DNA of 64,000 nt, taken from positions 62,001 through 126,000 of the forward strand of contig JACPSZ010000007.1 in assembly GCA_024860875.1 (NCBI GenBank), read 5' to 3'. The stretch is from Nitrososphaerota archaeon. GTDB taxonomy: Archaea; Thermoproteota; Nitrososphaeria; Nitrososphaerales; UBA57. A program made the translations under genes and the position numbers. The first letter of the stretch is position 1. Each line of letters begins with the position of its first letter. Of this stretch, positions 1 through 9,177 are shown piece by piece. Under the pieces are notes generated by a model. It was not told the origin of the DNA. It made no database searches and worked only from the letters and a program-made list of their open reading frames with translations.

Positions 1-2
1 CA

Positions 3-47
3 CTGTCATACCTTGCCGCACTTATCAATGAAGCTCTGAGATATTAG
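3..47 (+). CDS. 3' end of an unidentified upstream gene (partial)
   Basis: An open frame enters from the left edge and stops 16 bases before the next gene. The visible tail is a short amphipathic helix-like sequence ending LINEALRY. It may be the last gene of the operon that contains the phosphoribosyltransferase. Fourteen codons are too few to identify it, and it could be a chance open frame. Confidence 0.3.
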   Translation: MSYLAALINEALRY

Positions 48-63
48 GGTAGGGCAGCTCAGA

Positions 64-900
64 TTGAAAGACGAGAAATACAAATTTCTCATTGACAATC
101 AAGAGAAGATCGAGGAGCTAGCAACTAGATTTGGATCTTATGTCACGAGGGTAGACAAGAATAACATCAATCGTTTCCTAACACAGTTCGAGATCGAACA
201 TTTGCAGGTTGCATTGAAATTATTGGACAATGTTGATTATTATGATGGCACAAGGCGATTAAGTCTTCTAAAAGATTTGTGTGGCATGGTGCTTGCTGTG
301 TCAAACACTTCTTTAGAAAATGTTGTATTTTGTCCCTTAAACCCCTTCTCTGCTGACAGCTCCGATCAAATTCATAGAATATTCCGTAATGTCATGAAGG
401 GCAGGGCTAAGAACTGTAGAAATTATAATAAAAAATTTATTCATATGAATGACTTGGAAGATCTCAATGGCAAACCGTATACGGTATTCTTTGTAGATGA
501 CTTCATAGGCTCAGGGCAGAGCGTGATCGAACATTGGGGTACAATTCAACATTACGAAGACAGAGATAATCACACCTATTATTTTGCGGTCATGGTTGCT
601 TATAAGGAAGCGATAGATGAGATACGGAAACAGACATTCGAGCATTTTGAAATTATTACATCCAGAGAGCTAACCAACAGGAATAGAGCATTCCACAAAA
701 AGAGCAAGATATTTACAGATAAAGAAAAGGAAATTCTGAAAGAATACTGCAAAAGGATCTCAAGTAGCGATAAGCATAGGTACGGCCATAATAACACACA
801 ATCCCTAGTTGTTTTTCAGGATCGCGCTCCAAACAACGTCATACCTATTCTGAAACAAAACACGAATAATTGGTACCCATTATTTCCAAGATTTTACTAG
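64..900 (+). CDS. Phosphoribosyltransferase-like protein (PRTase-CE type)
   Basis: Predicted cytosolic protein of 278 residues with a TTG start. The central stretch VFFVDDFIGSGQSV has the form of the PRPP-binding loop of type I phosphoribosyltransferases (hydrophobic strand, two acidic residues, small-residue loop). The C-terminus carries the pattern APNN followed by W-PLFPR, which I associate with the PRTase-CE family described from nucleotide-centred conflict systems. The substrate is unknown. It lies tail to tail with a DNA methyltransferase, and an upstream open frame ends just before it, so it may belong to a defence or stress operon cut by the window edge. The family call is from motif memory; the conflict role is inferred. 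Confidence 0.6.
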   Translation: MKDEKYKFLIDNQEKIEELATRFGSYVTRVDKNNINRFLTQFEIEHLQVALKLLDNVDYYDGTRRLSLLKDLCGMVLAVSNTSLENVVFCPLNPFSADSSDQIHRIFRNVMKGRAKNCRNYNKKFIHMNDLEDLNGKPYTVFFVDDFIGSGQSVIEHWGTIQHYEDRDNHTYYFAVMVAYKEAIDEIRKQTFEHFEIITSRELTNRNRAFHKKSKIFTDKEKEILKEYCKRISSSDKHRYGHNNTQSLVVFQDRAPNNVIPILKQNTNNWYPLFPRFY

Positions 901-929
901 AGTATAGGTTCAACCATATAGCGAATTAA

Positions 930-2213
930 TTAGTCCTTCTCGAAGAAGAGTACTCTCTCGTCGTTGATCGTATTATAGAGTCCAAAAATCTTCTTTGGCA
1001 GATCTTCCTTTAATGTAAACCCTATTCGTTCACAATACTCAATCGCGTTGTGCACATTTCTAGTATGTTCTCCATCGACTGTGGCTTCTCCAATCACCGC
1101 GACGCAGTAAGATCCGTGTCTCAGGACACGATACAACTCGTCGTAACACCTTCTCATGTCCTCATCGTAAAGATCTACCTTTTGTCTGCCCTTCCCTTTA
1201 ACTCCGATGCACTGTTCACCGAGCTCCGCAAGGTCTATGCCTAATTCTTCGAGAGCGTACCTGTCGTTATACACGTAGTTTAGAGCGATAGAATATGGTG
1301 GAGATGTTATTACTGCGTCAACACTATCGTCTCTAATTAGGTCCTTCAAGTTGCGGGCATCTCCCTCATGGATGGAGACCTCTCCTAAGGGCCTATCTGT
1401 TTTCAACTCCTTCTGAGTCTTTGCAAGATCTAGGGCCGATGCAATCATCGTTTGAATATTTTTCTCAAAGGATGCGAAGTCTCGTCTTCTCCTACCTAAA
1501 TCACTGGCAAAAATCAGTTGTGCCAATACAAAAAAGTCTTTCACTTTATCGTCCTTCAATGAGTCAAGGAATTGCTGGTAGGACGACCCATCTTTTTCAG
1601 AGTTGAAGGCTTCGGCCTTTCTAGTTGGTTCTATTTTTGTATACTCTGAAAAATCCTTTTTCATCGCGTCAACTGCTTTCTCCCTTAGGAGTGGTAATTT
1701 TTGTGCTATTTGGCCGGCGGTGACTTTGACTCTAGCAATAATCTGACATACCGGCGAAATGTCCACACCGATGGCGTTAAGTCCAAATAGGTGAGCTTCA
1801 AGCGAAGTCGTACCACTACCTACAAATGGATCAAGAACTGTCTGACCGTATTCCAAGCCAAGTATGTTGAATATTGACCTGACCAGTCTGGGATGATATT
1901 TGCCTTTGTATGGGTAATACCAGTGTGTTAGGAATTGGTTGTCAGATCTCTTCTGGTTACGCGAGACAATTCTTGAGTATTCAGTGATACGGTCACCCAC
2001 CTTTCCGAAATGAGCCAGTCTTTTTGCAAGCAAGTCAATGTCATAGGGCGGTCTAATTTCAAACTCGATAGTATCGTTCAGTTTGGTGTCTGCGTTTACC
2101 TTCAACCCATCCAACTCACGACGAGCAAATGCTACCTCATAAACAAACTGGGTCTTATTATCTAGTTGAGCCAAAATGACATTCTGCGATTGCGCCTTGC
2201 TATTAGATAGCAC
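930..2213 (-). CDS. DNA methyltransferase (N4-cytosine/N6-adenine amino-MTase type)
   Basis: S-adenosylmethionine-dependent DNA methylase of 427 residues. The SAM-binding motif DPFVGSGTT lies near residues 128-136 and the catalytic motif TSPPY near 303-307. Motif I therefore precedes motif IV, with about 165 residues between them that could hold the target-recognition region. TSPPY is typical of enzymes methylating exocyclic amino groups, most often N4 of cytosine. The start is GTG. No restriction endonuclease is recognisable beside it; the neighbour across the convergent junction is the phosphoribosyltransferase-like protein. It could be an orphan methylase or the modification arm of a system that continues beyond the left edge. 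Its recognition sequence cannot be read from the protein. Confidence 0.8.
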   Translation of the reverse strand: MLSNSKAQSQNVILAQLDNKTQFVYEVAFARRELDGLKVNADTKLNDTIEFEIRPPYDIDLLAKRLAHFGKVGDRITEYSRIVSRNQKRSDNQFLTHWYYPYKGKYHPRLVRSIFNILGLEYGQTVLDPFVGSGTTSLEAHLFGLNAIGVDISPVCQIIARVKVTAGQIAQKLPLLREKAVDAMKKDFSEYTKIEPTRKAEAFNSEKDGSSYQQFLDSLKDDKVKDFFVLAQLIFASDLGRRRRDFASFEKNIQTMIASALDLAKTQKELKTDRPLGEVSIHEGDARNLKDLIRDDSVDAVITSPPYSIALNYVYNDRYALEELGIDLAELGEQCIGVKGKGRQKVDLYDEDMRRCYDELYRVLRHGSYCVAVIGEATVDGEHTRNVHNAIEYCERIGFTLKEDLPKKIFGLYNTINDERVLFFEKD

Positions 2214-2352
2214 TTAACATCACGATATATTGTCTGAATATAAGCAATATGTTTGTACTTTTCGGTTGAAAAACAGATAACATGACTGGTACGACTGATG
2301 GCGAAGATATTGATTAATCGAAAATAGGGTCTTTTCTGTTGAACTTCCAAGG

Positions 2353-4122
2353 CTAAACCCAGCGCCTTTCCTGAGGCACTTCTCTTTTCTCGAACTTCAT
2401 AGGGTCTTCCCATTTCTTGCCCAACCATTTCCCAAAGAACTCCTTCTGCTGTTTTGTAGGGTTCTTTATTTTCTCAAATGCAAACTGCAGACCTGACTGT
2501 TCCCCGACTTTAACATCCAAAGGGATTACCCTCTCGTCCCTGCTGACGATTATTGCGATTGTTGAATTGGGCTTTGTTTCAGCAAGCCTTTCCTGAAGGT
2601 TTTTTTCGTTGATACGGAAACTGTTAAAGGAGATTATTTCGTCGTTTGCATAAATTCCCGCTTTCTGCGCCGGGCCATTTTGCATTACACTTGCAATGTA
2701 TGCTTTGCTTTCTTGGCTCCTAAGCTTTACGCCAAGGAAACCGCCCTCACTTGTGGAAGGCCTTACCGAGAGGCCTGCATAATCGAACCATTTGTTATAG
2801 TCAATATCCTTCAAACCTCTGACATAATCTGCAAAGAAACCCTCCAGACTTCCGCATATCTTCTCGCATGCCTCCTGAAAATCTTCGAAACCAAAGCCTT
2901 TGTTTTGCTTGTAAGTTTCCCTGTAGAGCAGTCGCATAACATTGTCAAGAGATTTTCTATGGTTTGTCCTTCTTTTTATCTCCATGTCCAGCATCAAGCC
3001 AACTACGGCTCCTTTTGCATAGTACGAAACAGAAGAATTCGGAGTATTCTCGTCCTGCCTGTAGTGCTTAATCCAAGCGTCATAGCTCGCTTCTTCAAGG
3101 CTCTGCACACTTTTACCCGGCATCCCTTCGACGAACTCTATGTCATCAAGCAAAGCATCTAAGAATTCCTCTGCAGAGTATATTCCCGCTCTCTTAAGTA
3201 TCTCGTTTTCATAATAACTCGTTATGCCCTCTGAAACCCAGAGCAAGTTTGTGTAATTTTCTTTCTCATAATCATACCGCATCAGTTGTTTCGGCCTTAG
3301 CCTTTTCACATTCCAAAGATGGAATAATTCATGTGCAATCACTGAAAGCTGCCGCAAGTAATCAACCCTTGACTTGAAGCTCCACCTCTGCAACCTTATC
3401 ATGCTCGAATTGCGATGCTCTAATCCTCCACCCCTCTCCGACAGCAGATGCATTATGAAGACATACTTTTCATAAGGATGCTCTCCGAAAACTGTTCCAG
3501 CAGCTTCGACGATCTTCTTTATGTCTGCAATGAAACTCCTTGTGTCGAGGTTTCCCGAACCATAGATTGAAACTTCGTATAGCTTTCTATTTACTGTAAA
3601 ACTGTAAACCTGCTGGTTTCCAATTTCAATGGGGGAATCTACAAGATGGTCGTAGTTCTCTGCAAAGAACACATTGTTCCTTCTTTCAAGACCAGTTGAG
3701 ATTCTCTTGAACTTTCTATACGGCCTGATTTCCAGTTCCACATTTTCATCTTTCCTGCCTTGGACATAGCAGAATACGCCTGCTCCATTTACCGTTGCCC
3801 TTTCTTCGTCGAGATAGCTCGTCTGAACACCCATCTCAAAGGCATAGACTTCGTAGGTAATCCTGCAGCTCCTTTCCCCTTTGGTTTTAACTTCCCAGAC
3901 ATTTTTCGCAATTTTCGATACAAAAAGGGGTTTCCTATCTCTGCCAAATGCTCTGAAGTTCTGGACATTTCTTGAAAACTCTCTAACCAGATAAGAGCCC
4001 GGAGCCCAAACGGGCATGACAACCTTAATCGGACTGTTTTTCAGATTATCTGCAAAGATTTCGATGTCGAAATAATGTGCTGAAGGATTATTCATAGAAA
4101 GAGTATAGCGAATGTTTCCCAA
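2353..4122 (-). CDS. M61 family glycyl aminopeptidase-like metalloprotease with PDZ domain
   Basis: Zinc metallopeptidase of about 589 residues. The N-terminal beta-rich domain opens with IRYTLSM and is followed by the catalytic domain with HELFH at about residues 264-268 and a downstream acidic ligand in WVSEGITSYY. A C-terminal PDZ domain begins near GGFLGVKL. I chose the TTG start because GGAG sits five bases upstream and the family N-terminus begins there; the frame stays open 70 codons further but that part has no family character. Family members have glycyl/alanyl aminopeptidase activity. No signal peptide is visible with this start, so a cytosolic location is likely. It is transcribed in the same direction as the methyltransferase after a 139-base gap. 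Confidence 0.85.
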   Translation of the reverse strand: MGNIRYTLSMNNPSAHYFDIEIFADNLKNSPIKVVMPVWAPGSYLVREFSRNVQNFRAFGRDRKPLFVSKIAKNVWEVKTKGERSCRITYEVYAFEMGVQTSYLDEERATVNGAGVFCYVQGRKDENVELEIRPYRKFKRISTGLERRNNVFFAENYDHLVDSPIEIGNQQVYSFTVNRKLYEVSIYGSGNLDTRSFIADIKKIVEAAGTVFGEHPYEKYVFIMHLLSERGGGLEHRNSSMIRLQRWSFKSRVDYLRQLSVIAHELFHLWNVKRLRPKQLMRYDYEKENYTNLLWVSEGITSYYENEILKRAGIYSAEEFLDALLDDIEFVEGMPGKSVQSLEEASYDAWIKHYRQDENTPNSSVSYYAKGAVVGLMLDMEIKRRTNHRKSLDNVMRLLYRETYKQNKGFGFEDFQEACEKICGSLEGFFADYVRGLKDIDYNKWFDYAGLSVRPSTSEGGFLGVKLRSQESKAYIASVMQNGPAQKAGIYANDEIISFNSFRINEKNLQERLAETKPNSTIAIIVSRDERVIPLDVKVGEQSGLQFAFEKIKNPTKQQKEFFGKWLGKKWEDPMKFEKREVPQERRWV

Positions 4123-4360
4123 GAATGCTCCGCCATTGCAAAACCATGTAGCGTAAAAAGCCTTACCGATGTCATCATTAGGTTGTTCAAGACTATAAGA
4201 TAATTGTGGAGTATTGGACTCAGCAATGAGTGTATTAGACGTGTCCTTGCCATGCACCTTCCTGCAAGGAAGAGGATACTCGAAACAGTGTCCAAGTTTC
4301 CGGGCTTGCATTTTAGGGAAGTGCAGAGGCACTCTTTAGATGCGAACTAGATTCACGATT

Positions 4361-5296
4361 TCAGCCCTTCTGAGTGAGCTGCAGTAAAGGGCTTAGTAAC
4401 AGACTGCATACAGAGCATATATCGCCTGAACACGGGAAGCCGCAGTTCAAGCACGGCTTGGCATCGCGAGAAGTTTCAATCTTTAGATTCTTTGCGATAT
4501 TCATCATAGACCTGAACATATTGTACTTCATCCCTGGATGTGCATCTTCAAAGCGGTTCAGGATGACCCTTATGTCTGACCTTATGCTTTCGGACATGTG
4601 TGGACACGACACAGTTTGGAACGGAATATCATTGAGAAAAGCATAGTATGCTATTTCTTCTTCATAAACCTCCATCAGCGGCTTTATTCTCTTTAACCCA
4701 AAAATCCGCTTGGGCTCGCTGGCAGGGTCAAGCCACTTTATCCTTTCAACATCTCCGCTGAGCAGGTTTATCATGAAGGTTTGGAGTGCATCATCAAGGT
4801 TATGGGCAGTTGCAACAACGTTAGCGGCTACCTTCTTTGCTCCCATGTCCAGAGCCCTCCTCCGCAAAATCCCGCAAATAGTACACGCAGCAACCTTCTT
4901 CCCATTTCTCCTCTCCAAGCTTTCATCAAGTTTGAGGCCGTAAAGCTCTTTGTACGAAAGAACTAGTTGCTGAACGCCAAGTTTAGAAGCAAATTCTTTG
5001 GCATTGCCTACAGCCTCTTCCCTGTAACCATCTATTCCCTCATCGACGGTAATAGCATATACTTTAGTGCCATACGGCTCAGAGATTTTTGAGAGTATGT
5101 GCAAAAGCGAGAGGCTGTCCTTGCCTCCAGAAACGCCAAGAGCAATCTTGTCTCCATACTTCAACATCTTATATTGGGAGATTGTCTTTCTGGTCTTTTC
5201 TACAATGGAGTCTGAAAAGCAGGACTTGCAGAGCACTTCTCCAGAGTACTTGCGCTTGTATACCGCTTTCCTCCGGCACTTGCTGCACTGGTTCAC
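4361..5296 (-). CDS. ttuA: tRNA 2-thiolation enzyme, TtuA/Ncs6 family
   Basis: Predicted cytosolic PP-loop ATPase of 311 residues that thiolates a tRNA uridine. The N-terminus holds a CxxC zinc finger (CSKC and CKSC). Next is the ATP-pyrophosphatase loop SGGKDS, then the CTICG cysteine pair used with a C-terminal-region cysteine (VSCPH) for an Fe-S cluster or persulfide. A second zinc finger (CLNC, CSVC) closes the protein. Homologues either make 2-thiouridine at wobble position 34 (Ncs6/NcsA) or 5-methyl-2-thiouridine at position 54 (TtuA); sequence alone does not separate these. The GTG start leaves almost no leader, and the gene diverges from the MarC-type gene across 52 bases. Confidence 0.88.
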   Translation of the reverse strand: MNQCSKCRRKAVYKRKYSGEVLCKSCFSDSIVEKTRKTISQYKMLKYGDKIALGVSGGKDSLSLLHILSKISEPYGTKVYAITVDEGIDGYREEAVGNAKEFASKLGVQQLVLSYKELYGLKLDESLERRNGKKVAACTICGILRRRALDMGAKKVAANVVATAHNLDDALQTFMINLLSGDVERIKWLDPASEPKRIFGLKRIKPLMEVYEEEIAYYAFLNDIPFQTVSCPHMSESIRSDIRVILNRFEDAHPGMKYNMFRSMMNIAKNLKIETSRDAKPCLNCGFPCSGDICSVCSLLLSPLLQLTQKG

Positions 5297-5348
5297 GTAC
5301 CTTAAAAATGCAGGGTCTTGCTAAATATGTTGTGGAAGGGAGCGGGGA

Positions 5349-5951
5349 ATGATCGAAGGGTTTAGCATAGATGCACTTCTGCTTGGGCAGTCCATTATCA
5401 CGCTCTTTGCAATCTTTGATCCCATAGGCGCCATACCGATATTTTCTGCTCTGACTCAAAATATGTCAGTAGGGGAAAGAAGGGATATAATCAACAAGTC
5501 GTGTCTTGTATCAGCAGGGATACTTCTTACGTTTGCTTTAGCTGGAAACTTGCTCTTCAGTGCCTTGGCAATTGCATTAACGGACTTCAAGATAGTTGGA
5601 GGGATAATACTGCTGATATTTTCTATCGAATACGTATTGGGAAGGAGTGAAAAGCAATATCAAAAGATGGCACAGGAGGATATAGCTGTCTTCCCTCTAG
5701 CAACGCCACTTCTCGCTGGGCCAGGAAGCATCAGCGTAGTCTTGTTGATGGAGGATATGGTGCTAAAATTGGTCGTCATCGTTGTTGTAGTCGCAATAGC
5801 TTGGCTGGCTCTGTACGTGGGAACTGGCGTGCTTAAAGTGATGGGAAGGCACGGCTCATCCGTCGTGTCAAGAATAATGGGTCTGATAATTGGAGCCATT
5901 GCGGTTAGGTTTATCAGAGAGGGCCTAGAAGAAGTTCAGCGTCCCCGGTGA
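5349..5951 (+). CDS. MarC family integral membrane protein
   Basis: Membrane protein of 200 residues with about six hydrophobic helices. It shows the family pattern FAIFDPIGAIPIF near the N-terminus and the repeat-like LATPLLAGPGSIS in the second half. MarC-family proteins are widespread; despite the name, a role in antibiotic resistance is not established and the transported substrate is unknown. The ATG start is well placed and the gene shares four bases with the next one (GTGA overlap), so the two are almost certainly co-transcribed. That pairs a membrane protein of unknown function with a membrane-tethered transcription regulator. Confidence 0.88.
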   Translation: MIEGFSIDALLLGQSIITLFAIFDPIGAIPIFSALTQNMSVGERRDIINKSCLVSAGILLTFALAGNLLFSALAIALTDFKIVGGIILLIFSIEYVLGRSEKQYQKMAQEDIAVFPLATPLLAGPGSISVVLLMEDMVLKLVVIVVVVAIAWLALYVGTGVLKVMGRHGSSVVSRIMGLIIGAIAVRFIREGLEEVQRPR

Positions 5952-6823
5952 ACACTCTGCGCAAGTTTGTGTTTGTTCTATTATTGTTGCTGAGTCTGAG
6001 CCCTACATCCGCTCAGCTTGCAGACTACGAGTCTGCAAAACACGATATTATTGTCTACAGGGATGGTATAGTACTAGTTGTGCAGCAGTTCAAGATCAAC
6101 CAGTCCATTGCACAGATTAACGTGCCTCTGCTTTCTCCCTCTGCCAGCTCCACATTTGCAACAGATCAGTCAAAGGCTCCTATGGCTTTTGACCTTGCTG
6201 GCAGAAACATTACAGTTCACACACTTGGGGCGACTGTAGCCACAGTCGAATATCAGGTTGCGGACATAACCAGCAAGGAAGGTGCTGTATGGACGTTGAA
6301 GATAAACCTCCTGACTAAAGCAAACCTCACTCTGCCAGAGCAAGCTACGATAACGTTTCTTAACGCTATTCCCGAAACCATATCACTCGGTGGCGGCAAG
6401 CCAGTCCTCCTTCTAGGGCCAGGCTCTTGGGAAATCAGTTACACGTTGCCAGTAACAGTGCAGCTACAACCTGATCCACAAGCACAGCCTCAGCCCGCCC
6501 CAAGTCCTCAGACAGGCGTCAATCTTTCAACACTATGGATTCCTGCAGTGGGCGTCGCAGCTGCAGTAGGAGCATTTCTTTTTTACAGAATGAGGAGGTT
6601 TCCGCAAATAGACACAGATGTGAAATTAAGGCCAGAAGAGGAAGCGTTGCTTAACTTCTTGGCGGAGAGCGGAAAGAAAGCACTTGAATCGGACTTGAGG
6701 AAGAAGTTCGTCATACCAAAAACGAGCATGTGGCGCATGTCAAAAAGGCTCGAAAGGTTAGGCTACGTTAAAATCAACAGGTATGGCTCTCAAAATGAAT
6801 TGGAACTTCTGAAAAAGCCCTGA
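5948..6823 (+). CDS. Membrane-tethered winged-helix transcription regulator (COG2512-like)
   Basis: Protein of 291 residues. A signal peptide (hydrophobic stretch followed by SAQ) is followed by an extracytoplasmic beta-rich region to about residue 185 and a proline/glutamine linker. One transmembrane helix lies around 196-214, then a short basic RMRRF stop-transfer sequence. The cytoplasmic C-terminal winged helix has the recognition region KTSMWRMSKRLERLGYV. The expected topology is outside N-terminus and inside DNA-binding domain, suggesting a one-component sensor of envelope state. Its GTG start overlaps the MarC stop codon. It abuts the stop codon of a site-2-type protease gene on the other strand with no bases between, which makes proteolytic release an attractive but unproven idea. 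Confidence 0.82.
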   Translation: MNTLRKFVFVLLLLLSLSPTSAQLADYESAKHDIIVYRDGIVLVVQQFKINQSIAQINVPLLSPSASSTFATDQSKAPMAFDLAGRNITVHTLGATVATVEYQVADITSKEGAVWTLKINLLTKANLTLPEQATITFLNAIPETISLGGGKPVLLLGPGSWEISYTLPVTVQLQPDPQAQPQPAPSPQTGVNLSTLWIPAVGVAAAVGAFLFYRMRRFPQIDTDVKLRPEEEALLNFLAESGKKALESDLRKKFVIPKTSMWRMSKRLERLGYVKINRYGSQNELELLKKP

Positions 6824-8041
6824 TTATATAGTGATGAAGCCCGACCTGATGAACGTTCCAACAATATTTGCAATCAATAATCCGAGTGCAAGAGTACTGA
6901 TGAATGTTCTAACAAACTTTCTCCTGTTTTCAGGTACCTTTGCGCTGATTAGCGCATTCAGGAACCCATCTCCATCAAGAGGGTAGAATGGCAACATGTT
7001 GAATATCGCAATGTTAAACGATAGGAAGAAGAGCCAGAACAGGAACGCTGCAACTTCTCTAGGCATCTGAAAGCCTAGCGAGATTCTAGGAGGATAGTAC
7101 GGCTGGCTTAGATTTACCCCCAAGGCTCCTCTTGAAGCGTTTGTAGGGGAGGGCCCTGTCACAAGAGGGAACGCAAGCAGCTGCCCGTTCCTGAACACTT
7201 TAACTTCTATGCTTTCCCCTATTGCTAGTGAAAACTTGCGGAAATCTGCCAGAGTTTTTATTTCGACTCCGTTCACGCTAGTAATGATGTCATTCGGTTT
7301 GAGACCTGCTTTTTCTGCTCCCCCGTTAGGCAATAAATCGACGATGGGAACTCCCATAGAATCGCCATAGAATAACGGCTTTGTAGTGTTGAGAACCGGC
7401 AGGGCGTCTAGGACAAAGGCAAAGGTTGGCGTAGTTACAAGCAACGCTGCAACTAATATAGCACAGGCGATGTTTGCACCCGAACCTGCACCGACCACTC
7501 GAAGTCTCGAAATCGGCTTGGCCTTGGTAAATTCTTCTTCGTCAGGCTCAACGAAGCCTGCGAACAAAGCGGCTATAATTGCAAAGCCTCCAGACTTCAC
7601 CTTGATCTTTTCAAGCTTGGCTATTACGCCGTGCCCTCCCTCATGCACTACCAGTATTATAGGTAATGAGAGGAAAAAGTATAGCAGAACTTCTGTATTC
7701 CTTATTGTGATAAATGGGACAAGTACAGTAATTTCAGAGAAACTTTGCTGGGCGAAGAAGAAACTGTAAAGGTTAGAAGCGAGGAAGCCAAAAGCTGCAA
7801 CCATAAAGATCAATCCCAGAATTACGCTAATGTTTGCAAATAACTTCCAAAGCTTTTCTGCCTTGGCTATCCGTCCAAGTATTCCATCAATTCTCTGGCT
7901 TTTGTACACTAGGTAGAACGGCTTAATGCTGAAGCCTTTCTGGTCAAGCTTGGCAACTTTGCCTATCGCGTAAACAACAGCCCAAAAGGCAACAAATGCA
8001 AGCGCTATCGTCAGAGTGTCTAATGTAGCCGCCATCTGCAT
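6824..8041 (-). CDS. M50 (site-2-type) intramembrane metalloprotease with PDZ domain
   Basis: Polytopic membrane zinc protease of 405 residues. The active-site helix carries HEGGH. The second metal-ligand motif appears as MLPFYPLDGDGFLN near the C-terminus (consensus NxxPxxPLDGG, here with a D in place of a G). Between them sits a PDZ domain with GGAEKAGLKPNDIITSVNG. Family members cleave membrane-spanning segments of regulators or signal-peptide remnants. A TTATAA box lies about 24 bases before the ATG, consistent with a leaderless transcript. The adjoining tethered winged-helix protein is a candidate substrate by position only. Confidence 0.88.
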   Translation of the reverse strand: MQMAATLDTLTIALAFVAFWAVVYAIGKVAKLDQKGFSIKPFYLVYKSQRIDGILGRIAKAEKLWKLFANISVILGLIFMVAAFGFLASNLYSFFFAQQSFSEITVLVPFITIRNTEVLLYFFLSLPIILVVHEGGHGVIAKLEKIKVKSGGFAIIAALFAGFVEPDEEEFTKAKPISRLRVVGAGSGANIACAILVAALLVTTPTFAFVLDALPVLNTTKPLFYGDSMGVPIVDLLPNGGAEKAGLKPNDIITSVNGVEIKTLADFRKFSLAIGESIEVKVFRNGQLLAFPLVTGPSPTNASRGALGVNLSQPYYPPRISLGFQMPREVAAFLFWLFFLSFNIAIFNMLPFYPLDGDGFLNALISAKVPENRRKFVRTFISTLALGLLIANIVGTFIRSGFITI

Positions 8042-8079
8042 CGCTTTTAATATGGCATGATTATAACAGTTCTGTAGCC

Positions 8080-8391
8080 GTGGTAGCTAAAATAATCCTT
8101 TCAACATATCCCAGCATGGAAGAGGCCAAGGAGGCTGCAAAAGGTGCTGTCTCCGGGAGGCTTGCAGCGTGTGTAAACATCGTTCAAATTGCGTCGATAT
8201 ACACTTGGAAGGGCAAGATCGAAGAGGCTGAAGAGTTTCTTGCTATTTACAAGACTACTAATGCAAAGGCTGCAAACCTAAGAAAGTTTATCGAAAGCAG
8301 ACATTCCTATGAAGTTCCTGAAATTATCACTTTGGACGCTAACGGCGTATCCAAGAAGTACATGGATTGGCTGGTAGAAGGCACAAAATAG
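8080..8391 (+). CDS. cutA: CutA1 divalent-cation tolerance protein
   Basis: Small trimeric cytosolic protein of 103 residues, full length for the family. Recognisable elements are LSTYPSMEEAK near the start, GRLAACVNI, the YTWKGKIEEAEE region and the terminal EVPEIITL. CutA was named for copper tolerance in bacteria, but its biochemical role in archaea is unclear; it may bind metals or act as a structural PII-like trimer. The start is GTG and the gene diverges from the M50 protease across 38 bases. Confidence 0.9.
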   Translation: MVAKIILSTYPSMEEAKEAAKGAVSGRLAACVNIVQIASIYTWKGKIEEAEEFLAIYKTTNAKAANLRKFIESRHSYEVPEIITLDANGVSKKYMDWLVEGTK

Positions 8392-8517
8392 TGCAATCGC
8401 ATTGCACCTCACTGAACCATAAAGGGACAAACACCAGCATAGGAAGCTGTCATGGGCTAGAGAGAAGAAGCTGGATAGAGCCCATCAAGCAAACATCAAT
8501 TAGATCAGTATCAGAAG

Positions 8518-9177
8518 CTAATCAATAATCATGGGGTCAAAAATCTGATTTATGGCGACTACAAACTTATTACTAGTGGGCGAATTTTTTTCTAACTCTG
8601 CCAAATAGCCGTTTTTGTCCAGTTTGACTGAATCAATGATTTCATCCTTGAACTTCGATATAGAGACAACAAATTCTCCGTCAACTTTAATGATGACTCT
8701 ACCAAAGATATCAGCTGAGAGCTCCTCTTCTCCAACTTCTCTTATCTGCAGGTGATGCTTGCCATCAATATCTTCTTCGTCATGTCGCCAACCTATGATC
8801 TTGTTGTCATAAAGGAAGACCGCTTTCGGCTCCGATAGGTGAACTAATTTGTGTCTGAATATCTTTTGGAGCAGGGAAATTTGCCAGTCTTCATATTTCC
8901 TTCCGCTTGTCGACATAAATTTTTGCATATAAATCCGAGTATTTTCCACAGTACTACCACGTCTGGCATGCCCTCCATAGAGAGATCCAAGCAAGTCTAG
9001 AACCGAAAAGCAGTAAAGTATTGCTGGAAATGGAGCTAATTGTTCTTTTTTATGATTTTTAGTCAGGCAGCGTTTTACATCATTATCAAGCGAGTTAAGC
9101 CTGTTTTCGACTAGATACTCCTTCGCAAATCTGATTAGATCAGAAACGTCTTTGAATGTTATCGGTAGGCTTCCCAT
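8518..9177 (-). CDS. Hypothetical protein with a HEPN-like motif
   Basis: Protein of 219 residues that I do not recognise. The N-terminal half is helical and contains CFSVLDLLGSLYGGH followed later by IFRHKLVHLSEP. The latter has the R-x4-H spacing typical of HEPN ribonuclease and toxin domains. The C-terminal half is beta-rich with charged repeats. It lies between cutA and pelA without close spacing to either. A HEPN relationship is suggested only by the motif and its helical setting; no partner nucleotidyltransferase or antitoxin is adjacent. Confidence 0.6.
   Translation of the reverse strand: MGSLPITFKDVSDLIRFAKEYLVENRLNSLDNDVKRCLTKNHKKEQLAPFPAILYCFSVLDLLGSLYGGHARRGSTVENTRIYMQKFMSTSGRKYEDWQISLLQKIFRHKLVHLSEPKAVFLYDNKIIGWRHDEEDIDGKHHLQIREVGEEELSADIFGRVIIKVDGEFVVSISKFKDEIIDSVKLDKNGYLAELEKNSPTSNKFVVAINQIFDPMIID

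Noticed and set aside
2162-2428. 88-codon open frame on the minus strand between the methyltransferase and the M61 peptidase
   Set aside because: It overlaps both real genes in another frame, has no family character and no ribosome site.
4123-4332. N-terminal 70-codon extension of the M61 peptidase
   Set aside because: The stretch has no family similarity, while a TTG with GGAG five bases upstream matches the family start.
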